The notes under the pieces were generated by a model, which saw nothing but the letters and a program-made list of their open reading frames with translations, was not told the DNA's origin and made no database searches. From DASXUX01 sp036504595 (GTDB lineage: Bacteria; Planctomycetota; SZUA-567; H5-PLA8), in NCBI GenBank assembly GCA_036504595.1, contig DASXUX010000023.1, positions 36,410 through 100,409 of the forward strand: a stretch of DNA of 64,000 nt. The letters are read 5' to 3'. Of this stretch, positions 1 through 7,974 are shown piece after piece (the first letter of the stretch is position 1; each line of letters starts with the position of its first letter). Both the position numbers and the translations under genes were made by a program.

Positions 1-285
1 GCAAAGCGGGAATTCGCGCATGACGCACAATACAAGCTCTACAGCAACGGCGACTTCTACGACGTCGCGAAGGACGACTGGGAGAAGCATCCACTTGGCA
101 ATGGCGCACTCGGTCCGGAGGCGAAGGCTGCCAAAGCGCGGCTGCAGGGCGTCTTGGATGTGCACGCCGGACCGCGCGATCCGTCCTTCGTCAAGGAGAC
201 GCAGGCATTCGGCGGGGAGACTGGCGAAGACGCCGATGGCAACAAGATCGAGAAGAAAGAGAAAAAGAAAAATAGGCAGCAGTAG
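1..285 (+). CDS. Sulfatase, C-terminal fragment (cut by window edge)
   Basis: The reading frame is open from the first base and ends at TAG 283-285, so only the last 94 residues are visible. The segment containing QYKLYSNGDFYDVAKDDWEK, followed by an Ala/Lys-rich helix ending ARLQGVLDVHAGPRDPSF, is the usual C-terminal pattern of arylsulfatase-type enzymes: a beta strand with YKLY, the F/YD dipeptide, then a terminal helix. The active-site Cys/Ser and the metal ligands lie outside the window. The tail ends in a lysine-rich stretch (KIEKKEKKKNRQQ). Its last ~75 codons overlap the antisense extension of the broken rtcR frame. Sulfatases are abundant in planctomycetes. The family call rests only on this terminal pattern. 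Confidence 0.6.
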   Translation, partial: AKREFAHDAQYKLYSNGDFYDVAKDDWEKHPLGNGALGPEAKAAKARLQGVLDVHAGPRDPSFVKETQAFGGETGEDADGNKIEKKEKKKNRQQ

Positions 286-842
286 CTCCACTGGCCGTTG
301 GTGTGTTGAGACGTCCGCACCGTCTGCCAATCCAGCCCGAAGCGCGCGAGATACTTGCGCAGGCGGTCGGCGTCGTTGATGGCCGATTTTCGTTTTCGTG
401 ATGCGGCAAACAGGATGCGGCCGGCTTCTGAAATTGTCCCGGCCTCGCGGCAAACGCACAGCACATCCGCCAACTGCACTTGATCGAAGCGGTCGATGCC
501 CGCGAGTTGACTGGGCGTGAAGACTTCCGCAAGAATCGCTTCTCCCGCGCTGGTGTCGGTGTTCCCGCAGCCGTGCCAGCTCTGACGCAAGCGGTCGATC
601 TCCTCGTCCACGATCTCGGTCGAGATGCGGCCACCGGGCGCGAGCGTCGCCATGCGTGCGAGCGCCGCGCTTAAGTCGCGGAAATTGCCGGCCCAAATAG
701 ACTCCGGCGCGACGGCGAAGGCGAGGAACTTGTCGCGCGCCTCCTTGCTGAACGTGACGCGAACGCCGGTCGCTTGCGCGTGCTGTTCCAGTACGTAGTG
801 GATGTTCGGCTCGATGTCCTCCGTGCGGTCGCGCAGGCCCTC
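57..842 (-). pseudogene. rtcR: Truncated rtcR (sigma-54 activator of RNA repair operon), C-terminal part only
   Basis: The minus-strand frame from about 842 downward reads GLRDRTEDIEPNIHYVLEQH, then WAGNFRDLSAALARMATL, IVDEEIDRLRQSW and NDADRLRKYLARFGLDWQTV. These match the end of the AAA+ domain and the C-terminal DNA-binding domain of RtcR, the sigma-54-dependent regulator of rtcBA. The N-terminal CARF-like ligand domain, Walker A/B and the GAFTGA region are missing. Homology stops abruptly near 842, where upstream RtcR sequence should follow, and unrelated sequence begins. The natural stop also seems lost, because the frame runs on antisense to the sulfatase tail as far as 57. RtcR normally sits divergent to rtcBA, and this remnant keeps that position. 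Without the AAA+ core it cannot activate transcription. Confidence 0.7.
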
Positions 843-876
843 GGAGTTCGCAAGCCAGGGTAGGGCTGTACACGAC

Positions 877-993
877 ATGTGGTTAACGATCGATGAACGT
901 GATCGGGCCAGTCTGACGCCCGAAGAAGTATGGCAAGCGCGCGACCGCATCGTTGCGGCGCTGGCGGCGGAAGTTCAGAGAGCGGAGCATTAA
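877..993 (+). CDS. Short orphan ORF or gene tail, 38 aa
   Basis: ATG 877 to TAA 991-993 encodes a 38-residue charged peptide (MWLTIDERDRASLTPEEVWQ, then ARDRIVAALAAEVQRAEH). Its helical, protein-like composition suggests real coding sequence. It lies exactly at the point where the rtcR remnant breaks off and 64 bp before rtcB. The same frame is open upstream to 802 but there overlaps rtcR antisense. It may be the 3' tail of a gene brought in by the rearrangement that removed the rtcR N-terminus. I do not recognise the family. Confidence 0.3.
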   Translation: MWLTIDERDRASLTPEEVWQARDRIVAALAAEVQRAEH

Positions 994-1057
994 GCTCGTG
1001 CTTCTCCAAACAACTTGTCCGCGGTAGACTCCAGGACTCTTTCTACAAGGAACACAC

Positions 1058-2560
1058 ATGACGAACGAACCAAGCAAGCCTGAACTGATCCCCACCGGCG
1101 AGGCGACGGCGATCCTTCCGGCGCGCGAGAAGAACGGCAAGCCGATCACGGTTATCGGCACGCAGGCGATTCGCGACGGCCTGGAAGCGTATTGTCTGGA
1201 GCAGGCGCTGAACGCGCGCTCGGCGCCGGGAGTGGCCGACGTGGTCGTCAACCCCGACGCGCACCAGGGCTATGGAGCGCCGATTGGCTGCGTGCTGACT
1301 TCACCGACGCATATTTATCCCGGCCCGGTGGGAGTGGACATCAAGTGCTCCATGAGCTTGCTGCAACTTGATCTGCCGATCGGCGAGGTGTCGGCCAAGC
1401 CTGTGCGACGAACGCTGATCAATGCTATTGCGGAGCGCATTCCCACCGGCGCAGGCCAGGGCCAGCGCAGCGTGCCTAAGTCTCACCGCGTCAGCGGCGA
1501 AGTCAGCCGGCGCGCGGTGATTGAAGGCGCGTCGGAAGCGGTGTGCGCGGCGCTGGGTGTTCCTGCCGAATGGGCGGGCCGCTGCGAAGACTCCTATCAT
1601 GCTGGCCATGATGGCTCGCGGGACGCTCTGGCCGCGCGCATGGAGTTCGTTGAAAAGACGGGCATCGTGCGCAACTGTTCGGAGAAACTCCAGCAACTCG
1701 GCTCATACGGCGGCGGCAATCATTTCGGCGAATGTGAAGCGGTCCAGATTGTGAAGTCAGAGAAGAACGCAGCCGCCGCAGAAGTCTTTGGGCTGCGCGA
1801 TGGCTGCGTCGCGTTTCTCTCGCACTGCGGCTCGCGCGGCTTCGGAAACATTCTGGCGACGAACCAGTTCCGCGTGCTGCAGAATCTTTTCGAGACGTGG
1901 AGCATTCCTCTGCCCGGCAATGATCGCGAGCTTGTTTACGCGCCGCTCGGCACCCCGGAAGCTGACGCGTACATTGACGACATGGCGTTGGGCGCGAACT
2001 TTGCGACGGTCAATCACCTGCTGATCAACGCGCTGGTGCTGGAAGCGTTCCAGGAGGTTTTCCCCGGCGTGAAGGGCCAGCTTGTGTACTTCATCAGCCA
2101 TAACATCGCGCGGCAGGAATTCTTCGACGGCAAGAAGGTCTGGGTGCATCGCAAGGGCGCGACGCGCGCGTCTCCGGCCGGCCATCCGGCTTTGCGCGGG
2201 ACGCATTTCGCGGAGACGGGACATCCGATTCTGCTGCCTGGAAATCCGGTCGCAGGTTCGGTGGTGATGGTCGCCGAAGAAGGCGCGGTGAAGAGCTGCT
2301 ATAGCGTCAACCACGGCGCCGGCCGACAGAAGGGCCGCAAGGCCGCGATCCGCGAGCTGGATCAGAAGACGGTGGACGCGGAGTTCGACAGCGCCGACAT
2401 TCTCACCAATTGCCGCCAATATCCGAAGGATGAAGCACCGGCGGCGTACAAGGATTTTGGCGAAGTGCTGAAGTCCGTCGAACAAGCGGGACTCGCGCGC
2501 ACCGTGGCGACGCTGAAGGCGAAGTTTGTGATCAAAGATGGGGATAAGGCCGATGACTGA
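1058..2560 (+). CDS. rtcB: RNA-splicing ligase RtcB
   Basis: A 500-residue RtcB, the GTP/Mn-dependent ligase joining 2',3'-cyclic-phosphate or 3'-phosphate RNA ends to 5'-OH ends. Visible signatures are PDAHQGYGAPIG, GVDIKCSM (metal-binding Asp and Cys), GGGNHFGE, HCGSRGFG, SHNIARQE and SVNHGAGR near residue 420, which carries the His that is guanylylated. The 500-residue length is longer than the compact E. coli enzyme but within the family range. The ATG is preceded by AAGGAACACAC. It is the first gene of an rtcB-rtcA pair that is now interrupted by a four-helix-bundle gene. No obvious -24/-12 (TGGCAC/TTGC) sigma-54 promoter is visible in 994-1057, which fits loss of RtcR control. Confidence 0.96.
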   Translation: MTNEPSKPELIPTGEATAILPAREKNGKPITVIGTQAIRDGLEAYCLEQALNARSAPGVADVVVNPDAHQGYGAPIGCVLTSPTHIYPGPVGVDIKCSMSLLQLDLPIGEVSAKPVRRTLINAIAERIPTGAGQGQRSVPKSHRVSGEVSRRAVIEGASEAVCAALGVPAEWAGRCEDSYHAGHDGSRDALAARMEFVEKTGIVRNCSEKLQQLGSYGGGNHFGECEAVQIVKSEKNAAAAEVFGLRDGCVAFLSHCGSRGFGNILATNQFRVLQNLFETWSIPLPGNDRELVYAPLGTPEADAYIDDMALGANFATVNHLLINALVLEAFQEVFPGVKGQLVYFISHNIARQEFFDGKKVWVHRKGATRASPAGHPALRGTHFAETGHPILLPGNPVAGSVVMVAEEGAVKSCYSVNHGAGRQKGRKAAIRELDQKTVDAEFDSADILTNCRQYPKDEAPAAYKDFGEVLKSVEQAGLARTVATLKAKFVIKDGDKADD

Positions 2561-2567
2561 AAACGGC

Positions 2568-2600
2568 AGGCTTGGGGCTTGAGGCTTGGGGCTTGAGGAG
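2568..2600. repeat. Heptad array (GGCTTGR)n, left arm
   Basis: Four and a half units of GGCTTGG/GGCTTGA with a strict 7-bp period start 8 bp after the rtcB stop. The array is inverted relative to the one at 2980-3009 and brackets the four-helix-bundle gene. Its end (GAGGAG) supplies the ribosome binding site of that gene. Confidence 0.85.
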
Positions 2601-2605
2601 GGGCG

Positions 2606-2968
2606 ATGAGCCGAGATCACCGAAAGTTGCGGGCGTTCGAATTGGCGGATGCATTAGTGATCGAAGTCTACAAGATGACAAGGTCTTTCCCAAAGGACGA
2701 GCTATTTGGATTGACCGCGCAGGTGCGGCGCGCTGCTGTATCAGTCGCGGCGAACATTGTGGAAGGTTCGGCGAGAGGGTCAGAGAAGGAATATCTGCAG
2801 TTCCTGCAGATTGCATTGGGTTCGTTGCGTGAAACGGGTTACTTCATCGATCTCAGCGCGCGTTTGGGCTATATCCCGCGGGAGCGTGCGGCGGAACTTT
2901 CGGCAAAATATGAGGAGACGGCTCGTGTTTTGTCCGGGCTCGTCCGTTCTCTGAAAGGCAACCTGTGA
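2606..2968 (+). CDS. Four-helix-bundle protein, 23S rRNA intervening-sequence (S23/IVP) family
   Basis: A 120-residue protein with the family pattern: an N-terminal helix (RKLRAFELADALVIEVYKMT), the FPKDELFGLTAQVRRAAVSV segment, the conserved NIVEGSARGSEKEYLQFL turn and an ALGSLRET helix. It belongs to the four-helix-bundle family first found as ORFs within 23S rRNA intervening sequences and related to the Avd accessory proteins of diversity-generating retroelements. Its biochemical function is not established. It has a strong Shine-Dalgarno (GAGGAGGGG) contributed by the adjacent heptad array. It ends by a GTGA overlap with rtcA. The gene sits inside an inverted pair of heptad arrays, between two RNA-repair genes that are normally adjacent. 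Confidence 0.88.
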   Translation: MSRDHRKLRAFELADALVIEVYKMTRSFPKDELFGLTAQVRRAAVSVAANIVEGSARGSEKEYLQFLQIALGSLRETGYFIDLSARLGYIPRERAAELSAKYEETARVLSGLVRSLKGNL

Positions 2969-4035
2969 GCGAATCGGATTCTCAAGCCTCAAGTCTCAAG
3001 CCTCAAGCCGCAGTCGTCATCGACGGTTCTCAAGGCGAAGGCGGCGGTCAGATCCTGCGATCAAGCTTGAGTCTGTCGCTGCTGACGGGGCAGGCGTTTC
3101 AGATCGTCAACATCCGGGCGAAGCGGCCGAAGCCGGGGTTGCTGCGCCAGCATTTGACGGCAGTGCAGGCGGCGGCGCAGATTTGCGGTGCGGAAGTGAA
3201 AGGCGCATCCATCGGTTCGGCGGTGCTGGACTTCAAGCCGGGGAAAGTCACGCCGGGCGAGTACGCTTTTGCCGTCGGCACGGCCGGCAGCGCGACGCTG
3301 GTGCTGCAGACGATTTTGCCGCCGCTGCTGGTGGCGAGCGGGCCATCGACGCTGAAGCTGGAAGGCGGGACGCACAATCCGTTCGCGCCGCCGTTCGATT
3401 TCCTGATCAAAGCGTTTCTGCCGCTGATCAACCGCATGGGGCCGCAGGTCACGGCTACGCTCGTGCGGCCCGGTTTCTATCCGGCGGGCGGCGGGGAATT
3501 CCACGTCTCCATTCAAACTGCCGCGAAGCTCTCGCCGATTGATCTGAACGTGCGGGGCGAGATCAAGGCCAAGCGAGCCGTGGCACGCGTGGCGGCGTTG
3601 CCGCGTTCCATCGCGCAGCGTGAGCTGGATGTCATCGCGCAGAAGCTGACGATCGATCGCGCGGCGCTTTCGATTGACGAAGTGCCGCAGCCGCGAGGCC
3701 CGGGCAACATCGTCGTCATTGAAATCGAATCGGAGCACGTCACCGAAGTGTTCACTGGCTTCGGCGAACGCGGCGTGCGCGCCGAGTCGGTCGCTGAACA
3801 GGCGTTGGAAGCCGCGCGCGAATACCTCGTCGCCGGCATTCCGGTTGGCGAGCATCTGGCCGATCAACTTCTGCTTCCGCTGGCATTGGCCGGAGGCGGA
3901 TCGTTCACGACGATGCCATTGAGCAAGCATGCGACGACGAATATTGAAGTGCTGAAGCAGTTCATGAATGTGGAGACGCACGTGGAACATCTCGACAAGA
4001 GAATCGTAAAGGTGACGATCGAAAAAATGGTTTAA
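2965..4035 (+). CDS. rtcA: RNA 3'-terminal phosphate cyclase RtcA
   Basis: A 356-residue RtcA, which converts an RNA 3'-phosphate to the 2',3'-cyclic phosphate via an adenylated His. Motifs seen are IDGSQGEGGGQILRSSLSLS at the true N-terminus of the fold (about residue 18), RAKRPKPGLLRQHL, GTAGSATLVLQT, RPGFYPAGGGE and the nucleotidyl-transfer His in LSKHATTNIEV near the C-terminus. The GTG at 2965 overlaps the preceding stop. The first ~17 residues are a repeat-encoded extension; E. coli-type proteins begin almost directly at the IDGAQGEGG segment. This suggests that the insertion of the heptad/four-helix element displaced the original start. A start at a later internal codon cannot be excluded. 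Confidence 0.95.
   Translation: MSESDSQASSLKPQAAVVIDGSQGEGGGQILRSSLSLSLLTGQAFQIVNIRAKRPKPGLLRQHLTAVQAAAQICGAEVKGASIGSAVLDFKPGKVTPGEYAFAVGTAGSATLVLQTILPPLLVASGPSTLKLEGGTHNPFAPPFDFLIKAFLPLINRMGPQVTATLVRPGFYPAGGGEFHVSIQTAAKLSPIDLNVRGEIKAKRAVARVAALPRSIAQRELDVIAQKLTIDRAALSIDEVPQPRGPGNIVVIEIESEHVTEVFTGFGERGVRAESVAEQALEAAREYLVAGIPVGEHLADQLLLPLALAGGGSFTTMPLSKHATTNIEVLKQFMNVETHVEHLDKRIVKVTIEKMV
2980..3009. repeat. Heptad array (YCTCAAG)n, right arm, inside rtcA
   Basis: The units TCTCAAG CCTCAAG TCTCAAG CCTCAAG are the reverse complement of the 2568-2600 array. The arm lies within the 5' end of rtcA and is translated as part of SDSQASSLKPQAA, ahead of the conserved start of the cyclase fold. Confidence 0.85.
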
Positions 4036-4243
4036 GCGAACACGGATCGTCGCCGGCCTTGTGACCGGAAACTCCCTCGGGCTCGTTTTCCACAGAAGCC
4101 CCGCGGCTGCGAATTTCCAAGTGCCGCGCGTGGCGAAAATGCGTAACATAAGGGTGTATGAAAATCGGAAGTTGGCCGCGCAGTTCACCAAAGGCATTGG
4201 GCGAACCACGCGTGAACGTCCTCGACGAAATGGGAGCGCGTTG

Positions 4244-6985
4244 ATGGAACCAGCACGCCCTGACCCGGATGTACTGCTGCAGCAAGTGCAAGCCGAAGAA
4301 CAGCGCCGGCAGCGCGGCCGGCTGAAGGTGTTTTTCGGGGCCACCGCTGGCGTCGGTAAGACCTATGCAATGCTCGAAGCGGCAAGGGCGCGCCGAGCAG
4401 AAGGGCTCGACGTTCTTGTTGGCGTCGTGGAGGCGCACGGCCGCAAGGAAACTGAGGCGCTTCTGCAAAGCCTTGACGTTCTGCCGCCCCGCTGGGTTGA
4501 ATACCGCAATACAAAGCTGCGTGAGTTCGACCTGGGTGCGGCGTTGGCGCGCAAGCCCGCAATTATCCTGATGGATGAGCTGGCGCATACGAATGCGCCT
4601 GGCAGCAAGAACGCGAAGCGCTGGGAGGATGTCAAAGAGCTCCTGGGCGCTGGGATCAGTGTTTACACGACGATCAACGTACAGCACCTGGAATCATTGA
4701 ACGACGTGGTGGCGCGGATCACACACGTCGTTGTCCGCGAGACCGTACCGGACTCCATTTTCGACGAAGCCGATGAAGTCGAACTGATCGACCTGCCGCC
4801 CGACGATCTGTTGCAGCGCCTTAAACAAGGCAAGGTCTACCTTGGCGAACAGGCCGCCGAACGTGCCGCAGAGCACTTCTTCCGCAAAGGCAATCTAATC
4901 GCGTTGCGCGAACTGGCTCTCCGCCGCACCGCTGATCGCGTCAACCGGCAAGCGGAATCCTACCGGCAGGAAAAATCCATTTCCGGCATTTGGCCCACGG
5001 CGGAACGGATTCTTGTCTGCGTCGGTCCGAGCCCTTTCTCGGCGCGCGTGATCCGTGCAGCGCGACGCATGGCCGCAGCGATGCGCGCGGAGTGGATTGC
5101 CGTCAGCGTAGAAACGCCCGCTCAGGCCGGCCTGCCCGAGAAAGACCGCGAGCGCACGGCGCAGAACATGCACCTCGCCGAGCAGCTTGGTGCGGAAACC
5201 ATCACGCTGACCGGGACACGCATTGTTGACGAGATCCTTGCCTATGCGCGCAAGCGCAGCGTCACCAAGATTGTAATGGGCAAGCCAGAGCGAACGGGGT
5301 GGCGCGAGCGGCTTTTCGGCTCCGTTGCAGACGACCTGTTTCGGCACAGCGGCGAGATCGATGTCTTTATCATCAAAGGTGAAGCCGACGAGTCCCAACC
5401 CAAGCCCGATCTGATCGCGTCCACGCGGCCGGTCCCGTGGCTGCGCTATGGATCGGCTGTCGGAATGGTCATTCTGTGCACGGGCATTGATGCGTTGATC
5501 CGTTTCGTCGTTGAACGTGCCAAGGGCACGGGCGCTCTTGAGCGGCCGGGTCCTGTTGTGGCTGAAGCGAACCTGGTGATGGTCTACCTCGCCGGCGTGG
5601 TTCTCGTCGCGTCGCGCTGGGGGCGCGGGCCGGCGGTACTGGCATCGGTCCTCAGCGTTGCCGCGTTTGACTTCTTCTTCGTTCCGCCGTCGTTCACGTT
5701 CGCGGTCGCCGATGCGCAGTACGTCTTCACCTTTGCCGTGATGCTCGGCGTCGCCCTGCTTTTCAGTTCGCTCACCGCGCAAATCAAGGCGCAAGTCACG
5801 GACGCCAGCACGCGGGAGCGCCGCACGGCCGCGCTGTACGCCATGACGCGGCAGTTGTCCAGTTCCCGCGGGACTCAGCGCCTGCTCGACATTGCCGCTC
5901 GCCATGTTTCCCAGGTGTTCGAAAGCGACGTGGTGGGTCTGATGCCCGACGCCAGCGGCCGGCTGGACGTGATGGCCGGCAACGAGGCGGTGTTCTCGCT
6001 CACCGCGCGCGAACGCGGCGTCGCGCAGTGGGTCTTCGACACCGCACAGTCTGCGGGGCTGGGGACGGAGACGCTGCCCAGTGCCGAGGCCCTTTACATT
6101 CCGCTCATCGCCAACCGGGGATCTGTGGGCGTGCTGGGCATCCGTCCGGCTCGTCTGGGCAGGCCGCTGTCTGTTGAGCAGATGAACCTGCTGGAGACCT
6201 TCGCCTCGCAGGCCGCCCTGGCGATTGAATGCGACCGCCTGGCAGACGAAGCCAACGCCTCGCAGGTTCAGGCGGAGACCGAGAAGTCGCGCAACGCGCT
6301 GCTCAGTTCCGTCTCGCACGACCTGCGCACTCCACTGGCAGGCATCTGCGGCGCCGCCAGCAGCTTGCTGGAAGGCGACCAGCGGCTGACTCCGGCCGCG
6401 CGCCAGGAATTGGCCGAAAGCATTTACGAACAATCCAATCGCATGAGCCGTCTGGTCACGAATCTTCTGGAGATGACGAAGCTCGAATCCGGCGCGGTCA
6501 AAGTCAACAAGGAGCCCTGCCCTTTGGAGGAAGTCGTTGGAGGCGCGCTGACGCGGCTGGAAAAAACGCTCGACGGCCGCGAAGTTTCGACGCGAATTCC
6601 CGCGGATTTTCCACTCGTCCCTGTCGATGTTGTCTTGCTGGAGCAAGTCTTCTTCAACCTGCTGGACAATGCCGCAAAATACACGCCGCCGAAATCGGCC
6701 ATCGAGATCACGGCATCCATGGTGGCCGGCGATGCTGTCGTGGAAGTCAGTGACCACGGTCCGGGCCTCGCCGCCGGCGATGAGAAGCGCGTGTTTGAGA
6801 AGTTTTACCGGGGCAACGCTTACCACAGCGCCGGGGGCGTTGGATTGGGGCTGGCGATCTGCCGGGCAATCGTCGAGGCTCATGGGGGCAAGATCTCAGC
6901 CGCAAACCGGGCGGGTGGTGGAGCCGCCTTCCGCTTCTCGCTGCCGTTAGGGAAGGGCACTGCTTCGTCAGAGGAAAGGCGTTGA
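4244..6985 (+). CDS. kdpD: Osmosensitive K+ channel sensor histidine kinase KdpD
   Basis: A 913-residue membrane sensor kinase that phosphorylates KdpE under K+ limitation. Order: N-terminal KdpD domain with Walker A GATAGVGKT (residues 32-40) and the MDELAHTNAPGS motif; a universal-stress-protein-like segment (about 250-370); DUF4118 transmembrane helices (about 400-510); a GAF region (about 540-640); a HisKA box VSHDLRTPLAG (about 690); and an HATPase N box NLLDNAAKYTPP (about 805) with the VGLGLAICRA G box. The frame is open upstream to 4061. I chose ATG 4244 because MEPARPDPD aligns with the known N-terminal RPDPD of KdpD. It is immediately followed by kdpE; the kdpFABC pump genes are not in the window. 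Confidence 0.94.
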   Translation: MEPARPDPDVLLQQVQAEEQRRQRGRLKVFFGATAGVGKTYAMLEAARARRAEGLDVLVGVVEAHGRKETEALLQSLDVLPPRWVEYRNTKLREFDLGAALARKPAIILMDELAHTNAPGSKNAKRWEDVKELLGAGISVYTTINVQHLESLNDVVARITHVVVRETVPDSIFDEADEVELIDLPPDDLLQRLKQGKVYLGEQAAERAAEHFFRKGNLIALRELALRRTADRVNRQAESYRQEKSISGIWPTAERILVCVGPSPFSARVIRAARRMAAAMRAEWIAVSVETPAQAGLPEKDRERTAQNMHLAEQLGAETITLTGTRIVDEILAYARKRSVTKIVMGKPERTGWRERLFGSVADDLFRHSGEIDVFIIKGEADESQPKPDLIASTRPVPWLRYGSAVGMVILCTGIDALIRFVVERAKGTGALERPGPVVAEANLVMVYLAGVVLVASRWGRGPAVLASVLSVAAFDFFFVPPSFTFAVADAQYVFTFAVMLGVALLFSSLTAQIKAQVTDASTRERRTAALYAMTRQLSSSRGTQRLLDIAARHVSQVFESDVVGLMPDASGRLDVMAGNEAVFSLTARERGVAQWVFDTAQSAGLGTETLPSAEALYIPLIANRGSVGVLGIRPARLGRPLSVEQMNLLETFASQAALAIECDRLADEANASQVQAETEKSRNALLSSVSHDLRTPLAGICGAASSLLEGDQRLTPAARQELAESIYEQSNRMSRLVTNLLEMTKLESGAVKVNKEPCPLEEVVGGALTRLEKTLDGREVSTRIPADFPLVPVDVVLLEQVFFNLLDNAAKYTPPKSAIEITASMVAGDAVVEVSDHGPGLAAGDEKRVFEKFYRGNAYHSAGGVGLGLAICRAIVEAHGGKISAANRAGGGAAFRFSLPLGKGTASSEERR

Positions 6986-6991
6986 TTGGGC

Positions 6992-7684
6992 ATGGCATCA
7001 AACGCACCCATTGTTCTCGTTATTGAAGACGAACCGCAAATCCGGCGCTTCCTGCGCGCCACTCTGGGCAGCGAAGGATACGTCTTGCTGGAAGCTGAAA
7101 CCGGCGGAGCCGCGCTGCGCGAAGCGAGTTCCACCCCGCCCGATCTGGTGCTGCTCGACCTCGGCCTGCCAGACATGGACGGACTGGAGATCATCCGCGC
7201 GCTTCGCGAGTGGACACAGGTGCCGATCATCATTATTTCGGCGCGCGGCCAGGAAGCCGACAAAGTCGCGGGGCTGGATGCTGGAGCCGACGACTATCTG
7301 ACGAAGCCGTTCGGCGTGAGCGAACTCATGGCCCGCATCCGAGTTGCCATGCGGCACGCCAGCCGCACGGACGAGGAAAGCCCCGTCTTCGAGTCGGGTC
7401 CGTTGAAGGTCGATCTTGGGCTGCGGCAGGTCTTCGTGGACAAAGATGAGGTTCGTCTGACGCCGCTCGAATTTAAGCTGATGGCAGTGATGGTGAAACA
7501 CGCCGGAAAAGTGCTCACGCATCGCCACTTGCTCAAGGAAGTCTGGGGTCCCGGCTGCGCCGAAGACATCAACTACCTGCGCGTCTTCATGCACCAACTC
7601 CGCCGCAAGATCGAAGCCGAACCCGCCAATCCCAAGCACCTGATCACCGAAGCCGGCGTGGGGTACAGACTGCGCAGAGTGTGA
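6992..7684 (+). CDS. kdpE: Response regulator KdpE (OmpR family)
   Basis: A REC plus winged-helix regulator of about 230 residues. REC carries the acidic pair IEDE, the phosphoacceptor in VLLDLGLPDMDG, the switch Thr/Ser region IIISAR and the conserved Lys in TKPFG. The C-terminal OmpR-type domain shows LTPLEFKLMAVM and EAGVGYRLRR. A TTG at 6986 directly follows the kdpD stop, but ATG 6992 with GAGGAAAGG 12 bp upstream looks the better start. It is co-transcribed with kdpD. Potassium-pump targets must lie elsewhere or be absent. Confidence 0.93.
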   Translation: MASNAPIVLVIEDEPQIRRFLRATLGSEGYVLLEAETGGAALREASSTPPDLVLLDLGLPDMDGLEIIRALREWTQVPIIIISARGQEADKVAGLDAGADDYLTKPFGVSELMARIRVAMRHASRTDEESPVFESGPLKVDLGLRQVFVDKDEVRLTPLEFKLMAVMVKHAGKVLTHRHLLKEVWGPGCAEDINYLRVFMHQLRRKIEAEPANPKHLITEAGVGYRLRRV

Positions 7685-7728
7685 CCCATGTTGTTGGCGA
7701 TGATGGAGCGAATGCGTCGTGATAAAGT

Positions 7729-7813
7729 TGGTGCGGACGGAGGGATTTGAACCCTCACCCCTTTCAGGACCAGATCCTAAGTCTGGCGCGTCTGCCAGTT
7801 CCGCCACGTCCGC
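7729..7813 (-). tRNA. tRNA-Leu (anticodon UAG)
   Basis: On the minus strand the acceptor stem GCGGACG pairs with CGTCCGC, followed by discriminator A and an encoded CCA (7729-7731). The anticodon arm is CCAGA-CTTAGGA-TCTGG, giving anticodon TAG. A variable arm (TCCTGAAAGGGGTGA) and the T-loop GGTTCAAATCC are present, as expected for a class II leucine tRNA. The gene is 85 nt including CCA. Confidence 0.95.
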
Positions 7814-7823
7814 GCGAAAACAT

Positions 7824-7851
7824 ATCGTACCACAAACGTGACTTTGCTCAA
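7824..7851 (-). promoter_or_regulatory. Candidate sigma-70-type promoter for tRNA-Leu
   Basis: Read on the minus strand, TTGAGC (7846-7851), a 16-bp spacer and TACGAT (7824-7829) lie just upstream of the tRNA, predicting a start about 4-7 nt before the mature 5' end. Confidence 0.45.
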
Positions 7852-7974
7852 TGTGCGATGAGACATCCAAAGGCGGAGCTGCCTCGCGTTGTCGAAGCAA
7901 GTCGCGTGGCTGAACCTCTTTTTTAGGTGTCCAATTCCATCGGGAGGTTGCCCCGTGAGCGCGCGGCTGTATGA

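Noticed and set aside
1757..2620. 287-codon open frame antisense to rtcB
   Set aside because: Antisense shadow of a strongly conserved gene.
2965..3020. Start of rtcA further upstream or fused to the four-helix-bundle gene
   Set aside because: The four-helix gene ends with TGA at 2966-2968; GTG 2965 in another frame is the only start before the conserved cyclase region.
4895..6883. 662-codon open frame antisense to kdpD
   Set aside because: Frame-shadow of a GC-rich gene; it lacks recognisable motifs, while the kdpD frame has complete conserved domains.
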